The notes under the pieces: generated by a model
The model's database searches: none
Seen by the model: the letters and a program-made list of their open reading frames with translations, nothing else
Told to the model about the DNA's origin: nothing
Made by a program: the position numbers and the translations under genes
Part shown: positions 7,851 to 16,340 of the stretch, one piece after another
Layout: each line of letters starts with the position of its first letter
How positions within the stretch are numbered: position 1 is the stretch's first letter
Source: DASXKD01 sp963806145
GTDB lineage: Bacteria; Actinomycetota; Actinomycetes; Streptosporangiales; Streptosporangiaceae
Direction of reading: 5' to 3'
Assembly (NCBI GenBank): GCA_963806145.1
Contig: CAWDXD010000039.1
Location: forward strand, 5,072 to 69,071
Length of the DNA: 64,000 nucleotides

Positions 7851-8693
7851 CTAGGCGTCACGGGCCACTTCATCCAGGCTGCCAGGGTCATGGCCTAAGA
7901 CATCCGAGTCACTCGTCGCCGGCGTTGGGGCTGGGTCTTCCCCGACCTCGACTATGTACTGGACCCTGTGCACGGGAGCGATTGTGACGGTGAGACGGAA
8001 GCGCTCGCCCTTGTGGTCGTAACACTCGCGGCGGATCTCGAATACTGGTATACGCCCGTCTTCGGGGAGTTCGAAGAACAACGTTTCGTCGTCATTAGGC
8101 GGGCGTACCGAGATTGTGTCTTTGTAGCCTTCCTGTTTGAATCCAAGCTCGCTCAGGTACTCGACCGTTCCCTGCTCTATATTGCTCGGCTCCATGAGCT
8201 TTCCTGCGCCTTTATCGACCAGGGTCCGGGGGTAGTAGGAGGTCTGCCGTGATGCAGGGACGCCATCAATCGTACGGTTCTGATCTCGCCGCACGACCGT
8301 AGCGCCAGGTTCAATGCGTAGTTCCTTGGCTACTCGTTGTGTGGCCTTCTCCATCTTGACCTCAGGGTCAGCGATGTCTGGTCTCCTGCCACCAGCTTCG
8401 ACCTCCTTGGTGAAGTTGACTCCTTCGCCTCCTCCTGCGGTTACCGGGTCACCCGTCAGGGTCGTTTTGAAGGGCTGGATTCTTCTGGTGACGAAGGTTC
8501 CCCGACCAGCGCGGGTGTCAACGAGCCAGCGGGCCCTGAGCCGATCGATCGCGTCGCGGATGGTGTTCCGGGACGCGTTGTACTGCTTCGTGAGTTCGGG
8601 CTCGGTCGGAAGCTGGGCTCCGGGCTCGAGGTCGCCAGACTCGATCTGCCGTCGCAGGTCGTCGGCGATCTGGCGGTACATGGGCTCTGGCAT
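7851..8693 (-). CDS. GntR-family regulator with UTRA ligand domain (HutC type), paralogue 1
   Basis: A 280-residue regulator starting at ATG 8693 behind GAGG. Residues 1-75 are the GntR winged helix (EPMYRQIADDLRRQIESGDL, QLPTEPELTKQYNASRNTIRDAI, AGRGTFV). The rest is a UTRA effector domain with the GRIPVFEI strand seen in this family. UTRA regulators usually bind a small sugar or amine ligand and release the operator. It resembles the second regulator at 9578-10363 over its whole length. It is divergent from a promoter and palindrome at 8794-8847, and two micropeptide genes lie downstream on the same strand. The C-terminal 20 residues are an acidic extension. Confidence 0.9.
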   Translation of the reverse strand: MPEPMYRQIADDLRRQIESGDLEPGAQLPTEPELTKQYNASRNTIRDAIDRLRARWLVDTRAGRGTFVTRRIQPFKTTLTGDPVTAGGGEGVNFTKEVEAGGRRPDIADPEVKMEKATQRVAKELRIEPGATVVRRDQNRTIDGVPASRQTSYYPRTLVDKGAGKLMEPSNIEQGTVEYLSELGFKQEGYKDTISVRPPNDDETLFFELPEDGRIPVFEIRRECYDHKGERFRLTVTIAPVHRVQYIVEVGEDPAPTPATSDSDVLGHDPGSLDEVARDA

Positions 8694-8793
8694 GCGCCAC
8701 CTCAAAGATCCTAGTCATCCCAATCTATGGGCTCAGCTCTCTCTCTAGCATCATACCTGTCTACCCAGTCAGCAAGATGTTCCGTATCAGACC

Positions 8794-8822
8794 TTGCGTG
8801 TCGCGGCTAGCAGGCGTATAAG
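8794..8822 (+). promoter_or_regulatory. Predicted promoter for the small membrane protein unit
   Basis: TTGCGT (8794-8799) and TATAAG (8817-8822) are separated by 17 bp, a good sigma-70-type spacing with a near-consensus -10. The palindrome at 8831-8847 covers the expected start of transcription. Confidence 0.55.
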
Positions 8823-8830
8823 AGAAATAG

Positions 8831-8847
8831 ATACCAAACATTGGTAT
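8831..8847. promoter_or_regulatory. Operator-like palindrome ATACCAA-N3-TTGGTAT
   Basis: A perfect 7-bp inverted repeat immediately downstream of the predicted -10. HutC-type GntR proteins bind short palindromes at such positions. A related site, ATACCGG-N5-CCGGTAT, lies upstream of the paralogous membrane protein gene at 10693. A role for the neighbouring GntR proteins is inferred. Confidence 0.55.
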
Positions 8848-8866
8848 GAGTGGTAGGACAAGATTC

Positions 8867-9022
8867 ATGGGTTTGAGGCTAGCCATTGGACTGCTTGGAC
8901 TCAGCCAAGCGATCCAACGGCGCCTCTCGACGCGCTACTGCCACCATGGCCGCGACTACAAGCGCCGAGGGCAGGACCAGATCGAGGGAGCGGGAACGCG
9001 ACACCGCAGGCCGGGACGTTAG
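8867..9022 (+). CDS. Possible 51-residue basic leader protein
   Basis: An open frame of 51 codons fills the leader between the operator and the membrane protein gene. Its stop ends 9 bp before the next ATG and overlaps that gene's ribosome binding site (TTAGGGGA). It starts MGLRLAIGLLGLSQAIQRRL and is rich in Arg. A weak AGGA lies upstream. The second module has no clear counterpart, so it may be non-functional or a coupling ORF. Confidence 0.3.
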   Translation: MGLRLAIGLLGLSQAIQRRLSTRYCHHGRDYKRRGQDQIEGAGTRHRRPGR

Positions 9023-9031
9023 GGGACCGCC

Positions 9032-9325
9032 ATGACCACCACCAACTTCATCATCGCCGCAGGGATTTTCGTCATGGGGGCTGCAGTCGCCTTCGTCGTC
9101 TTCGTCAGCATCGGGATCCGGCATGAGGAGCGGCTGTTCCGGGAAGACCGCCGCTTCCGCGAGGAGCAAGGCAACTGGCCGGGCCCGGACGGACCAAATC
9201 ACTTCCTGTCCGAGGTGGCCCCCGGCCTGGTGAGTCATGGCGCCCGCGCCATGACGGGCCTGTGGATCCGCCGCGACAGGGGCGCTGCTCCGCTCACTGT
9301 GCCTTGGTACGAGCGACAGCCTTAA
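9032..9325 (+). CDS. Single-pass membrane protein, GntR-linked paralogue 1
   Basis: A 97-residue protein behind AGGGGA. Residues about 4-28 (FIIAAGIFVMGAAVAFVVFVS) form one membrane helix, followed by a strongly charged segment (RHEERLFREDRRFREEQGNW) likely to be a cytoplasmic helix, and a variable tail. The protein at 10693-10980 has the same build and the same order of charged residues, so the two are paralogues. Each lies beside a GntR/UTRA gene and an ATACC/GGTAT palindrome. No characterised family was recognised. Confidence 0.72.
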   Translation: MTTTNFIIAAGIFVMGAAVAFVVFVSIGIRHEERLFREDRRFREEQGNWPGPDGPNHFLSEVAPGLVSHGARAMTGLWIRRDRGAAPLTVPWYERQP

Positions 9326-9577
9326 CGAGACGGCCAGGCCGGCCGGTGCCGCGGGGGATATCTGCCCGGCCGGCCTGGTTCCCCGGCTCGCGCCGCACCT
9401 CACCGGGGCAAGTGCGGCGCGAGCCGGGCCAGGCAAGTTTCCGTGGTGCCCGCCAGCATCACATGGCCGACCTCTTGACGCGGCAGCGTGCCGACCTGCG
9501 CCGTCGCCCCTGCTTATCGGCTTCACCCCTTTTAGGCGGCAAACCGCCCGGCCCAGCCGCGACCTCCGCAAACCGAA

Positions 9578-10363
9578 TCATGAAGGCTCGTCTTGAATAT
9601 CTACCGGCGGCGTGTCGCCCACGTTGACTACGAGCCTGTTGCGGTCTGCGGGGTACACGGTAACGGTGAGGCGGACGCGTGCACCTATCTCATCGAATCC
9701 GACACGGTAGATCTCGAATACCGGTATCCGCCCGTCGGCGGGGAGCTTGAAGAAGCTGGTCTCGGACTCGTTCGGCACCCGTACCGCGATGGAGTCGCGG
9801 TAGCCGACCTGCTTGATACCGAACTGCGCGGCCAGGTACGCGACCGCCCCTCCGTCGATGCTGGTCGCCTGGATCAGCTGGGTCGCGCCGTTCTCGACGA
9901 GCGTCATGGGGTAGAACGACGTCTGCAGGGACCACGGTGTCCCGTCGATGGACCGCTGCTGGTGCCTGCTGACGACGGGGGTGCCGTCCTCGACATGCAG
10001 CGCCCTGGCGATGTTCCCGGTGGCGCGCTGCATCTCGACTCTGGGGTCGGATGTATAGGGCGTCCGGCTGGAGGCCACGACCTCCGCCAGGTACACATCT
10101 TCGTCGCCGCCCTCCGGCGGGCCAGTCAGCGTCGTGACGAATGGGATGATCCGTTCGGTGACGAACGTTCCCTGGCCTGGCCGGGTCTCGACCAGGCCCC
10201 GGGTGGTCAGCCACTTGATCGCGTCCCGGACGGTGTTCCGTGACGCGTCGTACTGCTCGCGAAGATCTATCTCGGTCGGGAGCTGGCCGCCCCGCTCCAG
10301 TTCGCCGGCCTCGATCTTGCGGCGCAGATCGTCAGCGATCTGCCGGTACATCGGTTCAGCCAC
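9578..10363 (-). CDS. GntR-family regulator with UTRA ligand domain (HutC type), paralogue 2
   Basis: A 261-residue regulator. GTG 10363 was chosen because AGGAGG (10368-10373) sits 4 bp upstream and the protein then begins AEPMYRQIADDLRRKIEAGE, matching paralogue 1. The HTH segment QYDASRNTVRDAI and the wing GQGTFV are clear. The UTRA domain includes GRIPVFEIYR. The two regulators match almost continuously, so they come from one duplication that also included the membrane protein gene. A micropeptide gene like those at 7399 and 7651 was searched for downstream of this copy and not found. Confidence 0.9.
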   Translation of the reverse strand: MAEPMYRQIADDLRRKIEAGELERGGQLPTEIDLREQYDASRNTVRDAIKWLTTRGLVETRPGQGTFVTERIIPFVTTLTGPPEGGDEDVYLAEVVASSRTPYTSDPRVEMQRATGNIARALHVEDGTPVVSRHQQRSIDGTPWSLQTSFYPMTLVENGATQLIQATSIDGGAVAYLAAQFGIKQVGYRDSIAVRVPNESETSFFKLPADGRIPVFEIYRVGFDEIGARVRLTVTVYPADRNRLVVNVGDTPPVDIQDEPS

Positions 10364-10692
10364 GGGTCCTCCTAGAGATCCCAACCAGTCCAATGAGAGG
10401 ACTAGCCGGTCTCAAGTGGATCATTCCCTCAATCCGAGCCATCCAACTATTTAGTACGAATCGGGTTTCGCTGGTTGGTGCAGGGGCATGACCACCGTAC
10501 TAGCAGAGGTTGGGATGACTGGAACGGCCCGATCCATGCGGATGATACTAGCAGTCCATCTGCTCGGACGCATCAGAATGGACCCACTAGTTCCCAATAC
10601 CGGTCTGGCCGGTATCAACCGTATCGGGCAGACCACCCAGATCGGAGCCTGTGAAGCGGATTACCGCAGGTCAGCAAGTTAGGGGGCCAGAT
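10364..10692. other. Intergenic control region of the second GntR module
   Basis: No convincing gene. It holds the ATACCGG-N5-CCGGTAT palindrome (10597-10615) and several ACTAG-containing short motifs of unknown meaning. A 64-codon open frame starting at 10488 has no match to the leader ORF of module 1 and is not supported. Confidence 0.5.
10597..10615. promoter_or_regulatory. Operator-like palindrome ATACCGG-N5-CCGGTAT
   Basis: A perfect 7-bp inverted repeat 78 bp upstream of the membrane protein gene at 10693. It is the counterpart of the site at 8831-8847, with the outer half-sites ATACC/GGTAT conserved and the centre changed. Confidence 0.55.
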
Positions 10693-10980
10693 ATGGCAAG
10701 CATTGTTCTCATCGCAGGACTCGGAATCTTCGCGGTCGGCGTAGTGGTCGGGGTCATCTTCATGGGCACTCGGGGGATCAAGCGCGAGCAGAGGCACTAC
10801 CGCGAGGCGCGCCGTGCCCGTGCGGAGCAAGGAGCCTGGGACGACCTGGGTGCGCGGGAATACTTCTTCCCTGAAGAGGCCCCGGACGGGGCGAGCTTCG
10901 CGGCCCGCCGCCTGCAGGGCGTCTACGTCCGCCGCCCTGCCGATCGCAGCCATGACGCCGAATTGGCCGTACTCGCCTAG
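10693..10980 (+). CDS. Single-pass membrane protein, GntR-linked paralogue 2
   Basis: A 95-residue protein from ATG 10693 with AGGGGG six bases upstream. An earlier in-frame GTG at 10651 is less likely. One membrane helix (IVLIAGLGIFAVGVVVGVIF) is followed by GTRGIKREQRHYREARRARAEQG, aligning with the charged segment of the protein at 9032. Both tails have an FF/FL-(P/S)E-(E/V)AP motif. Topology suggests a short outside end and a cytoplasmic charged helix. It is probably controlled by the adjacent GntR protein through the palindrome at 10597. Confidence 0.72.
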   Translation: MASIVLIAGLGIFAVGVVVGVIFMGTRGIKREQRHYREARRARAEQGAWDDLGAREYFFPEEAPDGASFAARRLQGVYVRRPADRSHDAELAVLA

Positions 10981-11283
10981 CCGGAACGTCCGGCGGTCCC
11001 GGTTCCGCCAACCGGGCTCGACGCTTACGAAGCCTGCCTTCACCGCACCATCACGGGCGCCTGGTGCGGCGAAGCCAGCTTCATTTCTTCGGGGGACGCG
11101 GGCGCGCATGGCTGCCTCACGTTCAAGCCCATACCCGCCGCCGCGCGCCGCTGCGAGCCTGCCTCGAGGGGTGGGGGTTGCCTGGAGATGATTGCCGCTC
11201 CGCGTATCCGGCCAGCCCGCTGCCATGCGCGTCAGCGCCGCTGCTAAGGGCAAGGCGGCGGTCCGGGCTCTAAGCTCGGCAGG
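10981..11283. other. Intergenic region without a recognised gene
   Basis: About 300 bp rich in GC. A short GC-rich hairpin directly after the stop at 10980 could terminate the membrane protein transcript. No promoter or gene is clear. Confidence 0.4.
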
Positions 11284-12369
11284 GTGCCGGAGATCACCAA
11301 GGACCGTTTCCCATGGCCGCCCGCGAGCGCGACGGGGGTCGGCTCGCTGCCCGGAACCGACCCGGTGGAGGCGCTGCGGCTGGTCTTCGGCGAGCTGCCG
11401 GACCTGCCGCACCTCGCCGAACTGCCGGACCGGGGACCTGGCGCCGACCTGACCGGGCGCACCGCCGCGCTGCTCGTCGACCTGCCTGTCGAGCTGACCC
11501 CTGCCGGGTGGCGGTTCACCACCAGGCCCGGGCGGGAGCTCCGCCGGGCACACGGGTTCCTTTCCGCCGATCTCGATGCTCTGGAAGAGGCCGCCGGCGG
11601 CTACGAGGGGCCGCTCAAGATCCAGGTATGCGGGCCGTGGACGCTGGCGGCCACCATCGAGCTCATCCGCAGCCAGGACCCGGCCCTGGCCGACCCCGGA
11701 GCCGTCGCCGACCTCACCGCATCCCTTGCCGAGGGCCTCGCCGCCCACGTCTCGGAGGTCCGCGATCGGGTGCCCGGTGCCCAGGTCGTGGTCCAGCTCG
11801 ACGAGCCGGGCCTGCCCGCGGTGATGGCCGGCAACGTGCCCACCGCCAGCGGGCTGAACCGGCTGCCCGTTCCGGAAGCGTCCGACACCGAAGCCGGTCT
11901 CGGCTCCATCATCAGCGCCGCACGCGCGTTCACCGTGGTGCACTGCTGCGCCCTGTCGGTACCGTTCGGCATCATCAAGGGTGCTGGTGCGGACGGTGTG
12001 GGGTGTGATCTGAGCACGCTGGAGCAAACCGGGGAAGACGGCCTCGCAGAGGCCGTGGAGGCCGGTCTTGGCGTCGTCGCCGGGGTGATCCCGGCGACCG
12101 GTACCGCAGCCGCGCCGGAGCCGCCGCCCGCGGACCGGGTGGCACGGGCGGTGACCGCGCTGTGGCAGCGGATGGGCTGGCCTGTCGCGCGGCACGGCGG
12201 CGCAAGGCCGGGCGGCGGTACCGGGCCCGGCGGCGTGGCGGCCCAGGTGGTGCTGGCGCCTGCGTGCGGGATGGCGGGCGCCACGCCCGGTTATGCGCGC
12301 GCGGCGATGGCGTGCTGCCGCGAGGCGGCCCGGATGCTGCCGGAACTGATCGAGGAGGAGCAGGGGTGA
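11284..12369 (+). CDS. MetE/UROD-like cobalamin-independent methionine synthase homologue
   Basis: A 361-residue protein related to the catalytic half of MetE. Visible features are ATGVGSLPGTD near the N-terminus, VCGPWTLAATIEL, VVQLDEPGLPAV, VVHCCA (His and Cys as zinc ligands) and PACGMAG near the end (the last Cys ligand). The Zn-His-Cys-Cys set suggests methyl transfer to a thiol, but it lacks the N-terminal folate half of full MetE and its substrate is unknown. A gene of this type is commonly found directly upstream of ligA in actinobacteria. It overlaps ligA by 4 bp (GTGA), indicating coupling. Confidence 0.8.
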   Translation: MPEITKDRFPWPPASATGVGSLPGTDPVEALRLVFGELPDLPHLAELPDRGPGADLTGRTAALLVDLPVELTPAGWRFTTRPGRELRRAHGFLSADLDALEEAAGGYEGPLKIQVCGPWTLAATIELIRSQDPALADPGAVADLTASLAEGLAAHVSEVRDRVPGAQVVVQLDEPGLPAVMAGNVPTASGLNRLPVPEASDTEAGLGSIISAARAFTVVHCCALSVPFGIIKGAGADGVGCDLSTLEQTGEDGLAEAVEAGLGVVAGVIPATGTAAAPEPPPADRVARAVTALWQRMGWPVARHGGARPGGGTGPGGVAAQVVLAPACGMAGATPGYARAAMACCREAARMLPELIEEEQG

Positions 12370-14507
12370 GCGAGGCAGAGGTCACCGACGCCGCGCGGCG
12401 CAGGCACGCGGAGCTGAGCGTGGAGATCACCGAGAACGACTACCGGTACTACATCCTGGACTCGCCGCTCGTCTCCGATGCCGAGTACGACAAGCTCATG
12501 CGCGAGATCCGGGCACTGGAGGAGCAGTACCCGGAGCTGCGCACGCCCGACTCGCCCACCCAGCGGCCGGCCGGCGGCGTCGCCACCCAGTTCACCCCGG
12601 TACAGCACCTGCAGCGCCTGCTCAGTATCGACAACGCGTTCTCGGCGGAGGAACTCGACGCCTGGGCGGCGCGGGCGGTCAGGCTAGGCGGCGGCGGACC
12701 GTACCTCTGCGAGGTCAAGATCGACGGCCTGGCGGTCGCCCTCGTCTACCGGAACGGGGCGCTGGTCCGGGGGGCGACCAGGGGCGACGGCACCACCGGG
12801 GAAGACATCACCCCCAATGTCCGCACCATCGGCGCCGTGCCGGGCCGGCTCACCGGGCCCGACGTGCCCGCCGAACTTGAGGTCCGCGGCGAGGTCTTCT
12901 TCCCCGTGGCCGGGTTCCACGAACTGAACGAGCAGCTCGGCGCGGCGGGCAAGCCGCTGTTCGCCAACCCGCGCAGCGCCGCCGCGGGATCGCTACGGCA
13001 GAAGGACCCGAAGATCACCGCGAGCCGGCCGCTCGGGATGATCGTGCACGGGCTCGTGGTGCCCGGCGCCGATCCAGGTGCCGCCGGGATGCCCGAGCCG
13101 GGGGAGAGCGCACCGGCCAGCGCGCCGTCCACCCAGTCGGGCTGGTATGACCGGCTGCACGGCTGGGGGCTGCCGGTCAGCGACCTGATCAAGGTCGTGC
13201 CCGACCTGGACGGCGTGCACTCCTATGTCGCCTACTACGGCGAGCACCGGCACGAGCCGCCCTATGAGATCGACGGCGTCGTGGTCAAGATCGACCAGCT
13301 CGACCAGCAGAGCACGCTCGGCTCCACGAGCAGGGCGCCCCGGTGGGCGATCGCCTACAAGTACCCGCCGGAGGAGGTCACCACCCGGCTGCGGAAGATC
13401 GAGGTCAACGTGGGCCGCACCGGGCGGGTCACGCCGTTCGCGGTCATGGACGCGGTCAAGGTGGCCGGGTCCACCGTCACGAACGCGACGCTGCACAACG
13501 CCGACGAGATCAAGCGCAAGGGCGTCCTGATCGGCGACATGGTGGTGCTCCGCAAGGCCGGTGACGTGATCCCCGAGATCGTCGGCCCGGTGGCGGACCT
13601 GCGCACCGGGGAGGAGCAGGAGTTCGAGTTCCCTGCCGTGTGCCCGGCCTGCGGGACCACGCTGGAGCGGGAGGAAGGCGAGGTGGACTGGCGCTGCCCC
13701 AACACGCGCTCCTGCCCCGCCCAGCTTCGCGAGCGGCTGTTCCACCTGGCCAGCCGGGGCGCACTGGATATCGAGGTACTGGGTTACGAGTCGATCGTCG
13801 CGCTGCTCGACTCGGGTCTGGTGACCGACGAGGGCGACCTGTTCTCGGTGACCGAGGAGGGCCTGGCCGGGGTCCCGTTCTTCGTCAACAAGCAGGGCAC
13901 GCTCAAGGTCAACGCGGGCATGCTGCTGCGCAACCTGGACGAGGCGCGGCGGCGCCCGCTGTGGCGGATCCTGGTCGCGCTGTCCATCCGGCACGTGGGC
14001 CCGACCGCGGCCCGTGCGCTGGCCGCCGAGTTCGGTTCGCTTGACCTGATCGCCAGCTCACCGGCCGAGCGGCTCGCCGCTGTGGACGGGGTCGGCCCGA
14101 CCATCGCGGCCTCGGTGATCGACTGGTTCAAGGTGGACTGGCACGCCGCGATCGTGGGCAAATGGCAGGCCGCCGGTGTCGTACTGGCCGAGGAGCGCGC
14201 CGGGGGCGACGTGCGGCCGCTGGCCGGGGTCACCGTCGTGCTCACCGGCACGCTGCCGAACCTGACCAGGGACGAGGCGAGCGAGGAGATTACCGGGCGG
14301 GGCGGCAAGGTCGCGTCCTCGGTGTCGAAGAAGACCGACTTCGTGGTGGCGGGCGACAACGCGGGCAGCAAGTACGACAAGGCGCTCTCGCTCGGCGTGC
14401 CGGTGCTGGACGAGGCGGGCCTGCGGGTCCTGCTGGCCGACGGTGCGCAGGCGGCACGGGCGGTGGCCGAGACTGCGCTGGCCGGCCAATCACCGGCCGG
14501 CGGTTAA
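12366..14507 (+). CDS. ligA: NAD-dependent DNA ligase LigA
   Basis: A 713-residue ligase that seals nicks during replication and repair using NAD. The N-terminal Ia domain (NDYRYYILDSPLVSDAEYD) binds NMN. EVKIDGLA is the adenylation motif with the catalytic Lys. The OB fold contains GRTGRVTPFA, a four-Cys zinc finger spans CPACG to CPNTRSC, helix-hairpin-helix repeats follow (ALSIRHVGPTAARAL, VDGVGPTIAAS), and a BRCT domain ends the protein (GVTVVLTGTLPNLTRDEA). Length is normal. The start is GTG 12366, overlapping the upstream stop. Confidence 0.97.
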   Translation: MSEAEVTDAARRRHAELSVEITENDYRYYILDSPLVSDAEYDKLMREIRALEEQYPELRTPDSPTQRPAGGVATQFTPVQHLQRLLSIDNAFSAEELDAWAARAVRLGGGGPYLCEVKIDGLAVALVYRNGALVRGATRGDGTTGEDITPNVRTIGAVPGRLTGPDVPAELEVRGEVFFPVAGFHELNEQLGAAGKPLFANPRSAAAGSLRQKDPKITASRPLGMIVHGLVVPGADPGAAGMPEPGESAPASAPSTQSGWYDRLHGWGLPVSDLIKVVPDLDGVHSYVAYYGEHRHEPPYEIDGVVVKIDQLDQQSTLGSTSRAPRWAIAYKYPPEEVTTRLRKIEVNVGRTGRVTPFAVMDAVKVAGSTVTNATLHNADEIKRKGVLIGDMVVLRKAGDVIPEIVGPVADLRTGEEQEFEFPAVCPACGTTLEREEGEVDWRCPNTRSCPAQLRERLFHLASRGALDIEVLGYESIVALLDSGLVTDEGDLFSVTEEGLAGVPFFVNKQGTLKVNAGMLLRNLDEARRRPLWRILVALSIRHVGPTAARALAAEFGSLDLIASSPAERLAAVDGVGPTIAASVIDWFKVDWHAAIVGKWQAAGVVLAEERAGGDVRPLAGVTVVLTGTLPNLTRDEASEEITGRGGKVASSVSKKTDFVVAGDNAGSKYDKALSLGVPVLDEAGLRVLLADGAQAARAVAETALAGQSPAGG

Positions 14508-14546
14508 CCGGTCGGCGGCCTGGCGCCCGGACCCTAGGATTGCACC

Positions 14547-14840
14547 ATGCCCATCGCTCGTGACGACGTCGCACACCTGGCCAGGCTGTCCCGGCTTGCC
14601 CTGGCCGAGGACGAACTGGACCACCTGGCCGCGCAGCTTGATGTGATCATCGCCGCGGTGGCCCGGGTGCAAGAGGTCGCCGCCGAAGGCATCCCCCCGA
14701 CGTCGCACGCGGTTCCCCTGGTCAACGTGTTCCGCGAGGACACGGTGGTGCCATGCCTGGACGCGGAGACGGTCCTGTCCCAGGCCCCCGCCGTCGAGCA
14801 GCAGCGGTTCCGGGTGCCGCGGATCCTGGCGGAGGACTGA
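14547..14840 (+). CDS. gatC: Aspartyl/glutamyl-tRNA(Asn/Gln) amidotransferase subunit C
   Basis: A 97-residue GatC. IARDDVAHLARLSRLALAED and the FREDTV segment near residue 60 are typical. It wraps around GatA and stabilises the GatCAB complex that converts misacylated Glu-tRNA(Gln) to Gln-tRNA(Gln). It is the first gene of gatCAB, 39 bp after ligA and 3 bp before gatA. Confidence 0.95.
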   Translation: MPIARDDVAHLARLSRLALAEDELDHLAAQLDVIIAAVARVQEVAAEGIPPTSHAVPLVNVFREDTVVPCLDAETVLSQAPAVEQQRFRVPRILAED

Positions 14841-14843
14841 GGT

Positions 14844-16340
14844 ATGGCCGAGCTACACCGGATGAGTGCCGCGGAGATCGCCGGGGCGGTCCGCGACGGC
14901 GAGGTCTCCGCGATCGAGGTGACCGACGCGCACCTGGCCAGGATCGAGCAGGTCGATCCCCAGGTCCGCGCGTTCCTGCACGTCGCGGCGGACCAGGCCC
15001 GCGAGGCCGCGCGGGCGGTGGACCAGCGCCGCGCAGCGGGCGGGGAACTGGGCCCGCTGGCCGGGGTGCCGCTGGCCCTCAAGGACGTGTTCACCACCAG
15101 GGACATGCCCACCACCTGCGGGTCCCGCATTCTCGGCGACTGGCTCCCGCCGTACGACGCGACGATCACCCGGCGGCTGCGCGAGGCGGGCGTGGTGATC
15201 CTCGGCAAGACCAACATGGACGAGTTCGCCATGGGGTCCTCGACCGAGAACTCGGCGTTCGGCCCGTCGCACAACCCCTGGGACCTCGGCCGGGTGCCCG
15301 GCGGCTCCTCGGGCGGGTCCGCCGCCGCGGTGGCGGCGTACGAGGCCCCGCTGGGCATCGGCACCGACACCGGCGGCTCGATCCGCCAGCCCGGCGCGGT
15401 CTGCGGCGTGGTCGGGGTCAAGCCCACCTACGGCGGCAACTCCCGGTACGGCGTGGTGGCCTTCGCCTCCTCCCTGGACACGCCCGGCCCGCTGGCCCGC
15501 ACGGTGCTCGACGCGGCACTGCTGCACGAGGTGATGTCCGGGCACGACCCGTGCGACGCGACGTCGATCGACGCCCCGGTCCCGCCGGTGGTCGCCGCGG
15601 CCCGGCAGGCGGACGTGAGCGGGATGACCATCGGCGTGGTGCCTGAATTCACCGGCGAGGGCATCCAGCCGGGGGTGCTGGCCAGGTTCGGCGAGGCCGT
15701 CGGACTGCTGGAGTCGCTGGGCGCGAAGGTGACCGAGGTTCCCTGCCCGCACTTCAGCTACGCCCTGCCCGCCTACTACCTGATCGCGCCCAGCGAGTGC
15801 TCCTCCAACCTGGCGCGCTTCGACGCGATGCGCTACGGCATCAGGGTCGGGGACGACGGGACCCGCAGCGCCGAGGAGGTGATGGCGCTGACCCGGGCCC
15901 AGGGGTTCGGCGCCGAGGTGAAGCGGCGGATCATGCTGGGCACCTACGCCCTGTCCAGCGGGTACTACGACGCCTACTACGGCAAGGCGCAGCAGGTCCG
16001 CACGCTGATCGTCCGGGACTTCGAGGCCGCGTTCGACCGGGTCGACGTGCTGATCTCGCCGACCACGCCGACCACGGCGTTCCCGCTTGGCGAGCGGGTC
16101 GACGACCCGATGGCGATGTACCTGGCCGACCTGTGCACGATCCCCTCGGACCTGGCCGGCAACGCGGCGCTGTCGGTGCCGTGCGGGCTCGCCCCCGAGG
16201 ACGGCCTGCCGGTCGGCTTGCAGATCATGGCGCCGGTGCTGGCCGACGACCGGATGTACCGCGTCGGCGCCGCGGTGGAGGCGGCCCTGGACGCCCGCCG
16301 CGGATACCCGCTGCTGAACGATGCGAAGGGGCTGGCCTGA
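14844..16340 (+). CDS. gatA: Aspartyl/glutamyl-tRNA(Asn/Gln) amidotransferase subunit A
   Basis: A 498-residue amidase-signature enzyme that releases ammonia from glutamine for tRNA amidation. The Ser-cisSer-Lys triad is present: Lys in PLALKDVF, and the serines in RVPGGSSGGSAAAVAA and GTDTGGSIRQPGA. The C-terminal LAGNAALSVPCGL segment is also typical. The stop overlaps the gatB start by one base (TGATG), so translation is coupled. Confidence 0.97.
   Translation: MAELHRMSAAEIAGAVRDGEVSAIEVTDAHLARIEQVDPQVRAFLHVAADQAREAARAVDQRRAAGGELGPLAGVPLALKDVFTTRDMPTTCGSRILGDWLPPYDATITRRLREAGVVILGKTNMDEFAMGSSTENSAFGPSHNPWDLGRVPGGSSGGSAAAVAAYEAPLGIGTDTGGSIRQPGAVCGVVGVKPTYGGNSRYGVVAFASSLDTPGPLARTVLDAALLHEVMSGHDPCDATSIDAPVPPVVAAARQADVSGMTIGVVPEFTGEGIQPGVLARFGEAVGLLESLGAKVTEVPCPHFSYALPAYYLIAPSECSSNLARFDAMRYGIRVGDDGTRSAEEVMALTRAQGFGAEVKRRIMLGTYALSSGYYDAYYGKAQQVRTLIVRDFEAAFDRVDVLISPTTPTTAFPLGERVDDPMAMYLADLCTIPSDLAGNAALSVPCGLAPEDGLPVGLQIMAPVLADDRMYRVGAAVEAALDARRGYPLLNDAKGLA

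Noticed and set aside
8879..9571. 230-residue open frame on the minus strand
   Set aside because: It covers the small membrane protein gene and its promoter and operator, has no family features, and reads as GC-driven open frame.
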